64,000 bases of DNA from NCBI GenBank assembly GCA_035762175.1, contig DASTPP010000337.1, forward strand, positions 4,527-68,526. Reading direction: 5' to 3'. Position 1 is the stretch's first letter, and every line of letters starts with the position of its first letter. The notes beneath the pieces are model-generated. The model saw nothing but the letters and a program-made list of their open reading frames with translations, was not told the origin of the DNA and ran no database searches. The DNA comes from DASTPP01 sp035762175 (lineage in GTDB: Bacteria > Myxococcota_A > Polyangia > Polyangiales > Polyangiaceae). Shown piece by piece: positions 41,098 to 49,803 of this stretch. A program made the position numbers and the translations under genes.

Positions 41098-42768
41098 GTG
41101 GCGCATCGTTCAAGGCCGACCGCGGGGCTGTCCCGCCCTTTTCGCTGGGTGCGCTCGACGCTGGGGGCGTTGGCCATCCTGGCGTTGGCGTCCGAGTCAG
41201 GGGCCGCCCCCCGAGACAACGCGGCGCTGCGGCACGACCGCGAGGCGATGGACTCGGACTACCTGGCCAACAACTGGTCGGGGGCCGAGACGAAGCTCCG
41301 GCGGGCGTTGCGCGACTGCGGCGCCCGGAGCTGCTCGACCAAGGTGCGGGCGCAGGTGCAGCTGCACCTCGGCATCATCTTGGTGAACGCGGGCAAGGTG
41401 CCCGAGGCCGGGGCGGCCTTCACCGAGGCGCTGCGGCTGAACCCGAGCGCGACGCCCGAGCCCGACTTCGCCAACCCCGACGTCGTCAAGACCTTCGACG
41501 AGATCAAGCGCAAGTTGAGCGGCGCGTCCGCGACGCCGCCCCCGCCGGCGCCCCCGCCGCCGCCGGCCGAGACCGAGCCGGCGCCGCCGAGCGATCTGGT
41601 GCACACGGCGGTGACCGAGCAGGCGCTGAGCACGCCCGTGCCGATCTACGCCGAGGGCGAGGCGGCGCGCATGGTGCTCTATTACCGGGGCGCGACGGGC
41701 GGCGACTTTACGAAGCTCGAGATGCGCCGCGCGGGCAAGGGGTTTCGCGCCGTGGTGCCCTGCCGCGAGACGGCCGCGGCGGGCTCGGTCAGCTATTACA
41801 TCATCGCGCTCGACGCGAAGGGCGAGCCGGTCGGCGGGGCGGGCACGCGCCGGGTGCCCTACCAGGTGGCCATCAAGGCGCGGGTCGAGGGCGAGCCGCC
41901 GCACTTTCCCGGCGAGGGGCCGCTCGCGGCCTGCCCGAGCGGCGCCGTGTGCCCGCCGGGCGTCGACGAGGCGGGCTGCGAGAAGGCGAGCAAGGGGCAG
42001 GCGGGGGCGAGCTGCTCGGACGCGAGCCCCTGCGGCGAGGGGCTCGCGTGCGACGAGGGCGTCTGCCGCGCGGGCAAGGCGGCCGGGGTCGAATCCAAGA
42101 AGAACTGGCTCAGCCTGAGCGCCTCGATCGACATCGCCGTCGTCGCGGGCAACGACGACGTCTGCTCGCTCGCCAGCCAGAAAGATCGGGGCTCGTACGC
42201 CTGCTTCCGCGACGGCGACGACCCCTACCGGGGGCAGCCCCAGCCCGGCGAGGGCGGCACGCTCAGCGGCTATGTCCGGCCCGGCACGCTACGCTTTCTG
42301 GTCGGCTACGACCGCATGCTCTCGCCCAATGTCGCGCTCGGCGGGCGGGCCGGCTACGCGATCCGGGGCTGGCCGAAGGCGTTTTATGGCGAGACGTTCC
42401 TGCCGGCGCACGCCGAGCTGCGGGGCACGTACATCTTCGGCGATCAGCCGCTCGCGCGGCGGGGCATTCACCCCTACGGCTACGTCGCCGGGGGGCTCGG
42501 CCCGGCGGGCGCCGAGGTGCCGAACGTCCAGGTCGAAGACGACTGCGGCTACGGCGGGCGGCCCGCCTGCCCCGAGGGGCAGCAGCGCGCCATCATCACG
42601 GTCTCGGCCCACCGCCGCCTCGGGCGCTTCTTCGGCGGGGCCGGCTTCGGCGCGCTCTGGCTCTTCGCGCCGAGCACCGGCGTGTACGCCGACGTGAAGG
42701 TCTCGGCCTTCTTTCCGACCGTGGGCTTCGCCGTCGCGCCCTCGCTCGGCGTCACCCAGGGCTTCTGA
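41098..42768 (+). CDS. Outer-membrane TPR / beta-barrel protein (hypothetical)
   Basis: 556 aa from GTG 41,098, with a signal peptide LGALAILALASESGAAP. Residues 45-130 include a TPR-like unit (AQVQLHLGIILVNAGKVPEA, GAAFTEALRLNPSATPEPDF). A Pro-rich linker follows (PPPPAPPPPPAETEPAPPSD). Residues 175-260 form a beta-rich domain (RMVLYYRGATGGDFTKLEMR). A Cys-rich EGF-like stretch (GASCSDASPCGEGLACDEGV CRAG) precedes a beta-barrel-like C-terminus with amphipathic strands (LRGTYIFGDQPLARRGIHPY, GVYADVKVSAFFPTVGFAVA) ending in the aromatic residue Phe. The layout is common in myxobacterial surface proteins. No known function. Confidence 0.7.
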   Translation: MAHRSRPTAGLSRPFRWVRSTLGALAILALASESGAAPRDNAALRHDREAMDSDYLANNWSGAETKLRRALRDCGARSCSTKVRAQVQLHLGIILVNAGKVPEAGAAFTEALRLNPSATPEPDFANPDVVKTFDEIKRKLSGASATPPPPAPPPPPAETEPAPPSDLVHTAVTEQALSTPVPIYAEGEAARMVLYYRGATGGDFTKLEMRRAGKGFRAVVPCRETAAAGSVSYYIIALDAKGEPVGGAGTRRVPYQVAIKARVEGEPPHFPGEGPLAACPSGAVCPPGVDEAGCEKASKGQAGASCSDASPCGEGLACDEGVCRAGKAAGVESKKNWLSLSASIDIAVVAGNDDVCSLASQKDRGSYACFRDGDDPYRGQPQPGEGGTLSGYVRPGTLRFLVGYDRMLSPNVALGGRAGYAIRGWPKAFYGETFLPAHAELRGTYIFGDQPLARRGIHPYGYVAGGLGPAGAEVPNVQVEDDCGYGGRPACPEGQQRAIITVSAHRRLGRFFGGAGFGALWLFAPSTGVYADVKVSAFFPTVGFAVAPSLGVTQGF

Positions 42769-42779
42769 CGCCGCGAGGC

Positions 42780-42905
42780 CCACGCGGCCGCCGCCCGCGG
42801 GCTTCGCGCGCCGCAGGGCCCTCCTTGCCGTCGCCCGGGGGCTTCGGACGCCGAAGAGCGCGCCTCGCCGCCGCCCGCGGGCTTCGCACGCCGCCCGGGG
42901 GCCGG
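42780..42905. repeat. Three imperfect GC-rich repeats downstream of the barrel gene
   Basis: The units GCCGCCGCCCGCGGGCTTCG, CCGTCGCCCGGGGGCTTCGG and GCCGCCGCCCGCGGGCTTCG (at about 42,786, 42,828 and 42,869) are spaced roughly 41-42 bases and are each followed by a short GCGCCGC or ACGCCG block. They fill the gap to the next gene. Confidence 0.6.
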
Positions 42906-42943
42906 TTTGTTGAGCCGCCCGCTTTGAGCTACGTACGAGGGCA

Positions 42944-43735
42944 ATGACCTCTCAGGGCCCCCCCGGGGTCGGCTGGGCCGACGCCCCCCTGCCGACCGGG
43001 CTGCCCCCCGGCTTCCGCCACCCAGACGCGCCGGCCGACGCGGGCGGTGCGCCCGGGGCGGCCATCCCCTGGGAGGCGCGCGCCCGGCTCGGCGTCGGCC
43101 CCGCCTTCGGCCGCACGCTGCGCGGGGCGCTCTTCGAGCCGGCGCGTTTCTTCGGGCACGTGGGCGCGAGCGACGAGCTCGCCGACGCCCTGCTCTTCGC
43201 CTTCGCTTGCGCCGTCGCCGGCCAGATCGCCCAGACGCTCGCCGACGCGCTCGGGCACGTGCTCTTCCGGGCCTCGTTCTACCAGCTGATCGAGCACGCG
43301 GTCGGCACCTCGTTCGGCGCGAAGGCCTCGGCGCCCGAGCCGCACAACCCCTTCTTTTACTTCGTGCGCCTCTTTCTCGGCCCGCCCTTCTACGTCGCCT
43401 CGCTCTTTCTCTGGGCCGCGCTCGCGCACGGCCTGCTGATGGCCGTCGGCGGCGCGCGCCGCAGTTACTACGTCACGGTGCGCGTGTTCGCCTACGCCTC
43501 GAGCGCCCTGCTCTTCACCTTCGTGCCCTTCGTCGGCGCGCTGCTGCTCGCGCCCTCGTGGGCGCTCGTCCTGCACATCGTCGGGCTCGCGCGCGGGCAC
43601 CAGACCGACGGCGGGCGCGCCGCCTTCGCCGTGCTCGCCCCCTACGCCTGCGTCTGCGCCTGCGCCGGCGCCGCCGTCGCCCTCTTCGCCGGGGCGCTTT
43701 TTCAGGTTCTGCGCGCGACGCTGGGCAGCCCCTGA
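42944..43735 (+). CDS. YIP1-family membrane protein
   Basis: 263 aa. Residues 1-50 are soluble and Pro/Gly-rich. Membrane segments follow: ADALLFAFACAVAGQIAQTL, FFYFVRLFLGPPFYVASLFL, YYVTVRVFAYASSALLFTFV, ALLLAPSWALVLHIVGLARG and FAVLAPYACVCACAGAAVAL. The order (GRTLRGALFEPARFFGHV before the first segment, then a loop) matches bacterial YIP1 proteins. Role unknown; possibly membrane trafficking or lipid-related. It converges with the DUF2085 gene. Confidence 0.75.
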   Translation: MTSQGPPGVGWADAPLPTGLPPGFRHPDAPADAGGAPGAAIPWEARARLGVGPAFGRTLRGALFEPARFFGHVGASDELADALLFAFACAVAGQIAQTLADALGHVLFRASFYQLIEHAVGTSFGAKASAPEPHNPFFYFVRLFLGPPFYVASLFLWAALAHGLLMAVGGARRSYYVTVRVFAYASSALLFTFVPFVGALLLAPSWALVLHIVGLARGHQTDGGRAAFAVLAPYACVCACAGAAVALFAGALFQVLRATLGSP

Positions 43736-43821
43736 GCGGCTCGGGGGGCGGGCCCGGCGCCGCGGCGGGCGCGGGGGCCGGCGGCGCCGCGGCGGGCCCC
43801 GCGGCCGGCGCGGCGTTCGGC

Positions 43822-44313
43822 TCAGACCTCCGGCGAGGTCGAGGGGCCGGGCGGCGCGAGGGCGATGCCGGTGACGGCGGCGTAGCCGGCGGCGGCGCCG
43901 ATCGGGTAGGCCACGAGCAGGCCCGAGAGCAGCCGCGTCGGGTGGAAGACGGGGTGCCAGCCGAGGTCTTGGGTCGTCAATTCGACGAAAAGAAAGGCGA
44001 GCCCGAACGAGACCGAGAGGCGCAGCGCGCGCAGCCCCGCGTAGGGCCAGGCCGCCGCGAGGCCCGCGCCGAGGCCGACGGCGAGCCCGAGGCAGCGCGA
44101 GCAGAGCGGCATCGGCGCGCCGAGCAGGAAGAGCGAGCGCTCGGGCAGGCGGTGGCAGAAGGGGGTGAAGAGCGCGTCGAGCGCGACGGCGAGCTCGCCG
44201 ACGCCGGCGGCGAGCAAGAGCGGGGGCAGGAAGGGCGCGGCGACCAGGAGGGCGCCGGCGGCGCGCGCGGCGAGGGCGCCCCAGGGCGGCGAGCTGCGGG
44301 CGAGCGCGCTCAT
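43822..44313 (-). CDS. DUF2085 membrane protein
   Basis: 163 aa from ATG 44,313, which overlaps the stop of the upstream glycosylase gene (ATGA). Signature: DALFTPFCHRLPERSLFLLG and APMPLCSRCLGLAVGLGAGL, the Cys-His and C-x-x-C core of DUF2085. Several membrane helices, for example LLVAAPFLPPLLLAAGVGEL and LLVAYPIGAAAGYAAVTGIA. The cysteines may bind a metal or heme, but the family has no assigned function. It is the third gene of the trxB operon. Confidence 0.8.
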   Translation of the reverse strand: MSALARSSPPWGALAARAAGALLVAAPFLPPLLLAAGVGELAVALDALFTPFCHRLPERSLFLLGAPMPLCSRCLGLAVGLGAGLAAAWPYAGLRALRLSVSFGLAFLFVELTTQDLGWHPVFHPTRLLSGLLVAYPIGAAAGYAAVTGIALAPPGPSTSPEV

Positions 44314-45428
44314 GCGCCCTTGCCGGGGATGGGGCGCCCGAGCCGCTGCAAGACGGCCCGCAAGTCGTCCCACACCTCGCGCTTGGCCGGCGGGTTTCGC
44401 AGCAGGTAGGCCGGGTGATACGTCGGCATGACGGGGATGGTAGCGCGGTAGAGGCGCCATTGCCCCCGCGCCCGGGTGATGGCGATTCGGCCGCCCAGCA
44501 GGCCCTCGGCGGCGGTGCCGCCCAGGGCGATGATCACCTCGGGCTCGACGAGCGCGATCTGCTCGGCCAAAAAGGGCACGCAGGCGCTCATCTCGTCGGG
44601 CTCGGGCTTGCGGTTCTGCGGCGGCCGGCACTTGACGACGTTGCCGATGTAGATCTCGTCTTGCTGGAGGCCCATCGCCGCCACCATGCGGTCGAGCAGC
44701 TGGCCGGCCTTGCCGACGAAGGGCAGGCCCCGGACGTCTTCGTCGGCGCCGGGGCCCTCGCCGACGAACATGATGCGGGCCCGCGGGTTGCCGCGCGCGA
44801 AGACGCTCTTGGTGCGCCCGGCGTGCAGGCGGCAGCGCGTGCAGCCCGCGGCCTCGCCGGCGAGCACCTGCAGCCGCACCAGCCTCGCCTCGGCGCCCTC
44901 GGGCACCTCGACGCCGAGCGGCGCGCCGGCCCGGAGCGGGGCGGCGTCGACGCCGACCGAGAAGAGGGCGCCCTGCGAGACGGCCGGGGGGGCGACGGGG
45001 GGCGGGCCCGGGGGGCGCGGGCCGGGCGCCGGGGCGGCTTGTCGAGCGCCGGGGCCGGACGGTCGGGGGCCGGGCTCGAACGCCGCGCCGGCGCCCGGGG
45101 GCGCGCCGAAGGCCGGCGCGGGGCCGGCCTCGTGGGCCTCGCGGCCGGCCTGGTCTCGGGCGAAGGGGGCGGCGGCGGCGGCCTCGTGGCCCGGCCCGAA
45201 CGCCTGCGGGGCGGGCGCCTCGGCGGGCGGGACGCCAAAGGGCGCGAGCGCGACGACGGACGCGAGCGCGCGGGGGGCGTCGCCCTCGTCGGGCGCGCCC
45301 GCCTCGCCGGCGCTCGGCAGGCCGAAGGTGCCGGCGTCGCGGTGCAGCTCGAGCCAGGCGCGCGCGGCGCCGACGAGCGAGCGCAGCGCCTCGCGCGCCG
45401 AGACTTCGGCCTCGCCGCCCTCGCCCAC
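44310..45428 (-). CDS. Family-4 uracil-DNA glycosylase with long N-terminal linker
   Basis: 372 aa from GTG 45,428, six bases after the trxB stop. Residues 1-165 are Ala/Pro/Gly-rich and disordered. The catalytic domain begins near residue 180 with AGCTRCRLHAGRTKSVFARG and contains IMFVGEGPGADEDVRGLPFV, the motif of 4Fe-4S family 4 enzymes; NVVKCRPPQNRKPEPDEMSA and CVPFLAEQIALVEPEVIIAL supply the other cysteines; MPTYHPAYLLR is the C-terminal active-site segment. It removes uracil from DNA. The long linker is unusual for the family. Confidence 0.9.
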   Translation of the reverse strand: MGEGGEAEVSAREALRSLVGAARAWLELHRDAGTFGLPSAGEAGAPDEGDAPRALASVVALAPFGVPPAEAPAPQAFGPGHEAAAAAPFARDQAGREAHEAGPAPAFGAPPGAGAAFEPGPRPSGPGARQAAPAPGPRPPGPPPVAPPAVSQGALFSVGVDAAPLRAGAPLGVEVPEGAEARLVRLQVLAGEAAGCTRCRLHAGRTKSVFARGNPRARIMFVGEGPGADEDVRGLPFVGKAGQLLDRMVAAMGLQQDEIYIGNVVKCRPPQNRKPEPDEMSACVPFLAEQIALVEPEVIIALGGTAAEGLLGGRIAITRARGQWRLYRATIPVMPTYHPAYLLRNPPAKREVWDDLRAVLQRLGRPIPGKGA

Positions 45429-45433
45429 GGCGC

Positions 45434-46393
45434 TCAGTGCTCCTGCTCTTGGAGCCAGCGCTCGGCGTCGAGCGCCGCCATGCAGCCGGTGCCCGCGGCC
45501 GTGACGGCCTGGCGGTAGACGAAGTCTTGCAGATCGCCCGCCGCGAAGACGCCGGGCACGCTCGTGCGCGTCGTGCCGGGCGAGGTCTTGACGTAGCCGT
45601 TCGGGTGCAGCTCGACCTGGCCCTTGACGATGTCGCTGAGGGGCGTGTGGCCGATGGCGACGAACATGGCCTCGACCTCGATCGAGCTCGCCTCGCCGCT
45701 CGCCACGTCGCGCAGGCGCAGCCCCGTCACCTTCTCTTGGTCGGCGCCGAGCACCTCTTCGACCACCGCGTTCTTGATCACGCGGATCTTCGGGTTGGCG
45801 AAGACGCGCTGCTGCATCGCCTTCGACGCGCGGAACGTGTCGCGGCGGTGGATGAGCGTGACCGACGAGCAGAGGCCCGCGAGGTAGCTCGCCTCCTCCA
45901 TCGCGGTGTCGCCGCCGCCGACGACCGCGACCGGCTGGTTGCGGAAGAGCGCGCCGTCGCACACCGCGCAGGCCGACACGCCCCGGTTGATGAGCGCCTG
46001 CTCGGAGGGCAGGCCGAGGTAGTTGGCGCGCGCGCCGGTCGACAGGATGATGGTGCGCCCGAGGCGCGGCCCGCTCTCGCCCTCGACCCAGACGCGGAAG
46101 GGGCGCTCGGACAGGTCGACGCGCTCGACGTCGGCGGTGACGAACTCGCAGCCCTGCCGCTCGGCCTGGTCGCGGAAGCGCTTCATCAGCTCGGGGCCCG
46201 TGACCTTCTCGGGGAAGCCCGGGTAGTTCTCGACGTCGGTCGTGAACATGAGCTGGCCGCCCGGCACGAGCCCGCCGGCCATGAAGCCCTCGACGCAGAG
46301 CGGGCGCAGGTTCGCCCGCGCCGCGTAGATCGCCGCGGTCAGGCCCGCCGGCCCCGAGCCAATGATGATGACGTTACGGACGTCGCCGTTCAT
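45434..46393 (-). CDS. trxB: Thioredoxin reductase
   Basis: 319 aa. Uses NADPH to reduce thioredoxin. FAD loop VIIIGSGPAGLTAAIYAAR (GSGPAG at 12-17), the redox pair Cys142-Cys145 in SACAVCDGALF, the NADPH loop AVVGGGDTAMEEASYLAGL and the C-terminal FAD motif VPGVFAAGDLQDFVYRQAVT are complete. The length is standard for low-molecular-weight TrxR. It is the first gene of a three-gene operon with the glycosylase and the DUF2085 protein. Upstream (46,394-46,540) there is only GC-rich palindromic sequence, probably the end of the next operon. Confidence 0.95.
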   Translation of the reverse strand: MNGDVRNVIIIGSGPAGLTAAIYAARANLRPLCVEGFMAGGLVPGGQLMFTTDVENYPGFPEKVTGPELMKRFRDQAERQGCEFVTADVERVDLSERPFRVWVEGESGPRLGRTIILSTGARANYLGLPSEQALINRGVSACAVCDGALFRNQPVAVVGGGDTAMEEASYLAGLCSSVTLIHRRDTFRASKAMQQRVFANPKIRVIKNAVVEEVLGADQEKVTGLRLRDVASGEASSIEVEAMFVAIGHTPLSDIVKGQVELHPNGYVKTSPGTTRTSVPGVFAAGDLQDFVYRQAVTAAGTGCMAALDAERWLQEQEH

Positions 46394-46540
46394 GGCCTGG
46401 GATTAGCACCACGTCGCCCGGACGGAAACCTTCCGGCCGAACGGCGGCCGCCGCAGGCCTTCTGGGCGGGCCCGCGGGGCCCGGGCCGCGGCGGGCGCCG
46501 GCCCGCCCGAGCTCGACACGGGCCCCGGGGCCCGCCCGCC

Positions 46541-48586
46541 TCACTCTTTGATGGGGCTCGCCTTGAGCGCGGCGCGGCCGTCTTTGACGTACACCGTGAA
46601 CTTGACCTTCTTGCAGGCGTGCTGCTGCACGATGGCGTCGCGGTTCTTGCGCAGCGTGACCTGGAACTTGTCGAAGGTGATGCCCTCGACCGGCTCGCCG
46701 TTCCGCTTCTTGACCCGGATGAATTCTTCGTAAACGAGAAACCACTCGGCCGCCTCGTCGCTCATCGCGGCGAGCTCGCGCGAGGCCGAGGCCTGAATGA
46801 GCTCTTCGGGCACGCGCGTGACGGCCGTCGTGTCGTCTTCGTAGCCGCTCACCAGCGTCGGCCGGGGGTTGCCGTCGGGCAGCCCCGAGATCGGCCCCTC
46901 GCCCGGGGGCGGCTTGTTGGTCGGCCGCTCGTTCGGCGAGAGCCCCGCGCCGCTCGGGGGCGGGCCCGGGGGCGGGCCGCCGATCATGCCGGGGGGCACG
47001 CTGCCGGGCAGGGTCGCGTCGGCGTCGGCCATGTTCTTCGCCGAGGCGCCGCCGACGGCGAAGGGCGGGGGGGCGACGGGCTTGGCCTCGGCGGAAGGCG
47101 GCCCCGGGGGGGGGGCCTTGGCGCCGGGCGGCGGCCCCGGGGGCTTGGGCGGCGGCGGGGCGGCGGGTCGCGCGGGGGGGCCGATGTTCACGGTCGTGGC
47201 GGCCTCGGCCTTGGCCGCGACGGGCGGCGGGGGCCCGGGCGGGCGCGGCCCGACCTCGAGGGGGGCGGGCGGCTGCGGCCGGCTGGGCGGCGCGGCGGGG
47301 CCGAAGGGGCCGGCGCCGGGCGACATCAGGGGGGCGGACGCACCATTGCCGGCCGAGGGCGCGGCGAACGCGCTCATGGCGGGCTGGTTCGGCAGGGGCC
47401 CGATCACCTGCTCGAGGTTGGCGACGCGGGCGACGCCGCCCTTCTGCGTCACCTTCTCGATGCCCTCGTTCAGATCGACGACGACGCGTCGGAAGGCGCC
47501 CCGGAAGCGGCTCGCGGTCAAGAGGTCGGCCGAGCCCGAGGCGAGGCGCTTGGCCTCGGCGCGGAAGGTGCCGAGGGGCAGATCGTGCTCGACGACGGTG
47601 AGGCCGATGCCGACGAGGGCGGCGGCGAAGACGAGGAAGGCGAGCAGGCCCGTGGGCACGGCGCGCTTGTCGGCGTCGTCGCCGAGGCGGAAGAAGCCCG
47701 AGGGCGAGCCGACGAGCGAGGCCGAGCGGCCGACGGCGTAGCCGGCGCCGAGGTCGTAGGCCTCGCCGGGCACGCGGGCGTAGACGACGCCGAGGCCGTC
47801 GCCGATGAGCCGGACGTTGCTCTTGCCCTTCTTCTGGTAGTCTTCGTCGCCGGCGAGGTTGCCGAGGTCGCTCGTGATGAGGTCGAGCCGGGCCGGGTCG
47901 AAGCCCTCGGGGGCGGCCGACGCGACGCGCGTGCCCGAGGCGTAAAAGGCGACGGCGGCGCCGGTGCGGCGCGACAGCTCGCGGGCGAAGGTGTCGTCGA
48001 CGGCGCGCAGGCCCACGATGGCGCCGGGGGGCGCCTGGGTCGTGTCGCCCTCGACGGGGCGGGCGACGGCGCGGTAGAGCCGCCCGTCGAGCACCCAGGT
48101 GTCGTCGCGGATCCAGCCGTGCAGGGCGTCGGCGACCAACGAGAAGCCGCCGAGGTCGAAGTCTTCGTTCTGGCCCTTGATCTGGTCGAAGCCGACGTGC
48201 GAGACGACGCGGCCGTGCTGGTCGACGGCGAAGAGGTAGGTGAACTTCGCGTCGGGCGGCAGCGTCGCCTCGACCGTGGTCAAGAGCTTGCGCGCCGCGT
48301 CGCGCGCCTCGGGCGGCACCCGGTCGGCGGCCGCGTCGCTCTTGGCGAGCGCCGTCGCGAGCTTGTTGTCGAGGGCGAACTTGATGAGCTCGGTCGAGCG
48401 GCGGCGCCCGTCGTCGTTCAGGTACCAGGAGACGACCTGCGCGTCGGCGGCCAGCCCCTCGCTCGTGGCGCGGCGGGCGGCGCGGTCGAACATCGAGGCG
48501 GCGACGTAGAGCCCGAACGCGAGCGTGCCGACGGCGAGGCCGAGCAGCACGTACCAGAGGCGCGACGCGAGCATCGACGCGTTCAT
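46541..48586 (-). CDS. Membrane protein with MXAN_5187-type C-terminal domain
   Basis: 681 aa from ATG 48,586, which overlaps the previous stop by four bases. A membrane anchor LWYVLLGLAVGTLAFGLYVA and a second segment GLLAFLVFAAALVGIGLTVV frame an extracellular sensor-like region (residues 45-330, with TYLFAVDQHGRVVSHVGFDQ). A HAMP-like helix follows, then a Pro/Gly-rich linker (GPPPGAKAPPPGPPSAEAKP). The last 95 residues (AAEWFLVYEEFIRVKKRNGE, TFDKFQVTLRKNRDAIVQQH, KKVKFTVYVKDGRAALKASP) match the MXAN_5187-type C-terminal domain of myxobacteria. Role unknown; likely signalling. Confidence 0.75.
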   Translation of the reverse strand: MNASMLASRLWYVLLGLAVGTLAFGLYVAASMFDRAARRATSEGLAADAQVVSWYLNDDGRRRSTELIKFALDNKLATALAKSDAAADRVPPEARDAARKLLTTVEATLPPDAKFTYLFAVDQHGRVVSHVGFDQIKGQNEDFDLGGFSLVADALHGWIRDDTWVLDGRLYRAVARPVEGDTTQAPPGAIVGLRAVDDTFARELSRRTGAAVAFYASGTRVASAAPEGFDPARLDLITSDLGNLAGDEDYQKKGKSNVRLIGDGLGVVYARVPGEAYDLGAGYAVGRSASLVGSPSGFFRLGDDADKRAVPTGLLAFLVFAAALVGIGLTVVEHDLPLGTFRAEAKRLASGSADLLTASRFRGAFRRVVVDLNEGIEKVTQKGGVARVANLEQVIGPLPNQPAMSAFAAPSAGNGASAPLMSPGAGPFGPAAPPSRPQPPAPLEVGPRPPGPPPPVAAKAEAATTVNIGPPARPAAPPPPKPPGPPPGAKAPPPGPPSAEAKPVAPPPFAVGGASAKNMADADATLPGSVPPGMIGGPPPGPPPSGAGLSPNERPTNKPPPGEGPISGLPDGNPRPTLVSGYEDDTTAVTRVPEELIQASASRELAAMSDEAAEWFLVYEEFIRVKKRNGEPVEGITFDKFQVTLRKNRDAIVQQHACKKVKFTVYVKDGRAALKASPIKE

Positions 48587-49368
48587 TGGGCCTTGTCCTT
48601 GACGTCGAGCGCGAGCGCTTCTTTGATCTCGAGCGCCTTCTCGGTGACCTTGATCGGGCGCGGCGCGCCCGCCGGCGCCCCGCTGAAGTAGGCGCGCAGG
48701 GTGTACTCGCCGGGCGGCAGGTTGGCGAAGGCGAACGAGCCGTCGGCGGCCGGGTGCGTCCGGGCGACCGCGTTCGGCTCGACCACGATCCAAGAGCGGA
48801 CGCTCGGGAAGAGCTCGTCTCGCAGCTCGTAGGTGCCGGGGCCGGGCACCTTCCATTGGCGGTTGGTGCCCGCGGCCATGTCGGCCGCCTGGAACGAGGG
48901 CTGGTTGACGATGTAGGGGCGGTGGCGGAAGGCGTCGCGGTTGAGCAGGTCGATGGTCGCGCCCGGCGTGACGACCAGGGTCACGGGGGTCGTGCGGCCG
49001 CCGCCGAGGCGCACCTGCACGGTCTCGCGCACGGGGGCGCCCTCGCCGAAGGCGACGATGCACACCTCTTTCGAGGGCGAGGCCGTCAGGTGCCGGAACT
49101 TGTCGAGCACCGTCGGCGACTGCTCGCGCCAGGTGTAGCGGCGCGAGGCGACGTCGCGCGCCTCGTTCCACACGGGGTTGAGCAGGGCGTCGAGACCGCC
49201 GACCTTGCCCCGGACCGGGGCCGCCTCGGCCTGCGGCGCGAAAATTAGCGCCCCGACGAGGGCCGCGCCGATGGCGGGACGGGGGCCCTTTCCGGCGGGC
49301 GCCCCTCGCCCGGCGCCCGGGGGGCGCACCAATGCGTACCCACTGCCTTGAGCGGAACGTACCGGCAT
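48583..49368 (-). CDS. Secreted cupredoxin-like protein with carboxypeptidase-regulatory-like domain
   Basis: 261 aa from ATG 49,368. Signal/anchor AIGAALVGALIFAPQAEAAP. Residues 90-190 form a cupredoxin-like beta domain (VTPGATIDLLNRDAFRHRPY, KVPGPGTYELRDELFPSVRS) where the usual copper His/Cys ligands are not obvious. Residues 200-240 show DGSFAFANLPPGEYTLRAYF, the typical CarboxypepD_reg-like strand pair. The gene's stop overlaps the start of the MXAN_5187-type gene (ATGA), so the products probably work together in the envelope. Confidence 0.65.
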   Translation of the reverse strand: MPVRSAQGSGYALVRPPGAGRGAPAGKGPRPAIGAALVGALIFAPQAEAAPVRGKVGGLDALLNPVWNEARDVASRRYTWREQSPTVLDKFRHLTASPSKEVCIVAFGEGAPVRETVQVRLGGGRTTPVTLVVTPGATIDLLNRDAFRHRPYIVNQPSFQAADMAAGTNRQWKVPGPGTYELRDELFPSVRSWIVVEPNAVARTHPAADGSFAFANLPPGEYTLRAYFSGAPAGAPRPIKVTEKALEIKEALALDVKDKAQ

Positions 49369-49803
49369 GAACCTTTGCCGGACGCTACCCGAGCGCGCGC
49401 CGCCGTGTAAACCACGTTGTCGTGCGCACCAAAGACCGACGGCCCGGGGGCTGGCCCCGGGCCGTCGAAAAAGTTCCGTACCGCCGAGTCCGTTGATCGA
49501 CAACATGAACCCCTAGCAACTGCTAGGTGGGGCCCGAGTGGGACGCTTTAGGCTCCCCGATGAAGTAATTCGGGTCTGCACACCACGCCCGAGCGTGGGC
49601 CCCTGGTTCGTTGACGTTCGGGATTCACTTAGGCCGACCTGACGAAACCAGCAGAGGGAACGGGACGAGGGTATCACCCAGGTCGCACGTTGCAAGACGC
49701 CTTCGCACCGCCGGCCTTTGGCGAAAATTGGGCCAACCCCCCGCGCCTGAGCCAGGCTGCGCGGGCCATGAGCGCTGCACGCACGGGGCTTGACGAAGGC
49801 GAC
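49369..49803. other. A/T-richer leader with two hairpins
   Basis: No gene is convincing. A strong hairpin lies at 49,438-49,466 (GACGGCCCGGG, an 8-base loop, CCCGGGCCGTC), with no T-run on either strand. A second lies at 49,512-49,527 (CCTAGCA, AC, TGCTAGG). The stretch 49,555-49,690 is more A/T-rich than its surroundings (TGAAGTAATTCGGGTCTGCA). It can be the long 5' leader of the minus-strand operon (start 49,368) and also the promoter of the plus-strand gene at 49,804. No known riboswitch family is recognised. Confidence 0.45.

Noticed and set aside
46440..46540. Rho-independent terminator between trxB and the MXAN_5187-type operon
   Set aside because: Many GC palindromes (GGGCCCCGGGGCCC and others) can pair in several ways, but none is followed by T residues; no single structure could be supported.
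45437..48691. A 1084-aa open frame on the plus strand
   Set aside because: Antisense to trxB and the MXAN_5187-type gene; its sequence mirrors their codons and has no domain.
49438..49466. Intrinsic terminator
   Set aside because: The stem is strong but there is no run of T on either strand after it; it lies in a leader region and not behind a gene.
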